A DNA stretch of 64,000 nt from Bradyrhizobium sp. AZCC 2262. Lineage in GTDB: Bacteria > Pseudomonadota > Alphaproteobacteria > Rhizobiales > Xanthobacteraceae. The notes beneath the pieces are model-generated. The model saw only the letters and a program-made list of their open reading frames with translations. It did no database searches and had not been told where the DNA came from. Shown here in pieces: positions 63,572-64,000 of this stretch (positions are counted from its first letter, which is position 1; each line of letters starts with the position of its first letter). The stretch is taken from contig NZ_JAZHRT010000001.1 in the NCBI RefSeq assembly GCF_036924535.1, positions 2,790,001-2,854,000 of the forward strand, read 5' to 3'. The translations under genes were made by a program, and so were the position numbers.

Positions 63572-64000
63572 ATGAACAAAGCAAAAGCACCGAGGTCGCT
63601 ACGTTTCGAGGTGGCGGTCAACTCGGTCGGTCAGACGGTTGAAAACAATTCCGGCAAGAAGGTTTCCGCCGTTGCGGGCCTCATTGCGGTGGCGTCGTTT
63701 TCCGGCGCCGAAGCGCAGCAACCCAACCTCCCGCCGGTGACGGTCGATGCCCCGGTCGCTCGCCCGCGTCCTGCTGCGTCGAAACCTTCGCCGGACCAGG
63801 TCCGCGCCCGGACTGCGTTGCGCCGTGCCGCGCGCCGCACGCAGCCGGCGCAGGTCGCCGCCGTGCCGTTTCCCAATGCGGGCGGACTGCCCGCAGATCG
63901 CGATCCCTACGCCAATCCGAACGCGCCCTACATGGCCACCCGGGTGCAGGCGTCAGGCAAGTTTCCCGAGCCGATCGTCAACACGCCGAAATCGATCACG
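63572..64000 (+). CDS. TonB-dependent siderophore receptor, N-terminal part (runs off the window)
   Basis: 143 codons from ATG at 63572 to the window end. A long N-terminal signal region (basic start, then VSAVAGLIAVASFSGAEAQQ) is followed by a Pro/Ala/Arg-rich spacer and YMATRVQASGKFPEPIVNTP ending in KSIT. The last part is the beginning of the plug domain seen in catecholate/hydroxamate receptors (P..I.NTPKSITV). Outer-membrane receptor importing ferric siderophore. The repeat array at 63357-63443 lies directly upstream. Confidence 0.8.
   Translation, partial: MNKAKAPRSLRFEVAVNSVGQTVENNSGKKVSAVAGLIAVASFSGAEAQQPNLPPVTVDAPVARPRPAASKPSPDQVRARTALRRAARRTQPAQVAAVPFPNAGGLPADRDPYANPNAPYMATRVQASGKFPEPIVNTPKSIT

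Noticed and set aside
1..64000. CRISPR array
   Set aside because: No set of identical repeats with equal-length unique spacers was seen; the only short-period repeats (63357-63443) are spaced by 3-4 bases and are operator-like.

Overview
The window looks like accessory-rich chromosome of a high-GC alphaproteobacterium, most likely Bradyrhizobium or a close relative. The signs are the short cysteine-pair proteins, the palindromic REP-like repeats built on TAGGATGGGTAGAGC and GTCATTGCGAG, the Liv transporter and RND operon style, and the Tat-exported redox enzymes. This assignment is inference from protein and repeat character; no rRNA or complete tRNA is present to settle it.

Layout. 1-16.9 kb is a patchwork: a partial cyclase-type membrane protein, an ECF sigma / anti-sigma / exported HAD operon divergent from a metallo-beta-lactamase-fold protein with TPR and DoxX genes, a porin, several small secreted or cysteine-rich proteins, and many broken genes. 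The broken genes are a cytochrome c tail, an outer-membrane protein fragment, a heme-b-like membrane protein with a nonsense codon and a frameshift, and a ClpP-like protease gene joined out of frame to the 3' end of what looks like an E2 (ubiquitin-conjugating-like) gene. 17.3-24.7 kb is a mobile island: a tyrosine recombinase killed by a TAA, then an operon of OLD-family ATPase/TOPRIM nuclease, UvrD-type helicase and an HExxH protein. This is the arrangement of class 2 OLD / Gabija-type anti-phage systems. The nuclease gene is split by an IS3-family element, and an IS5-type element lies just downstream. 24.7-41.5 kb is catabolic: a LysR/aldehyde dehydrogenase pair, an AraC regulator, a CoA-linked pathway (YWTD propeller, hydroxyacyl-CoA dehydrogenase, acyl-CoA dehydrogenase, enoyl-CoA hydratase, alpha/beta hydrolase lacking its serine, CaiB-type CoA transferase), a periplasmic molybdenum hydroxylase of three translationally coupled genes, an FMN reductase and a catalase. 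41.6-50 kb holds small proteins, a short histidine kinase, a broken LysR gene, a flavodoxin plus 2-oxoacid oxidoreductase module (large subunit frameshifted), a frameshifted PepSY gene and a gene-poor stretch. 50-64 kb is ordinary, well-kept chromosome: a five-gene branched-chain amino acid-type ABC transporter, TetR/arylsulfatase, an RND efflux pump with a divergent MarR regulator, and the start of a TonB-dependent siderophore receptor behind four phased 19-bp repeats.

How the genes work together. In the catabolic block substrates would be activated by the CoA transferase and passed through dehydrogenation, hydration and hydroxyacyl oxidation; the exported molybdenum hydroxylase would feed electrons to its cytochrome c. 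The flavodoxin gene lies four bases upstream of the 2-oxoacid oxidoreductase genes and is its probable electron partner. The contrast between the decayed first 49 kb and the intact last 14 kb suggests that the left part is a genomic island or island scar. The most interesting items are the interrupted OLD/helicase/HExxH operon, the E2-like remnant, the phased repeats before the TonB receptor, and the repeat shared by the two catabolic clusters.
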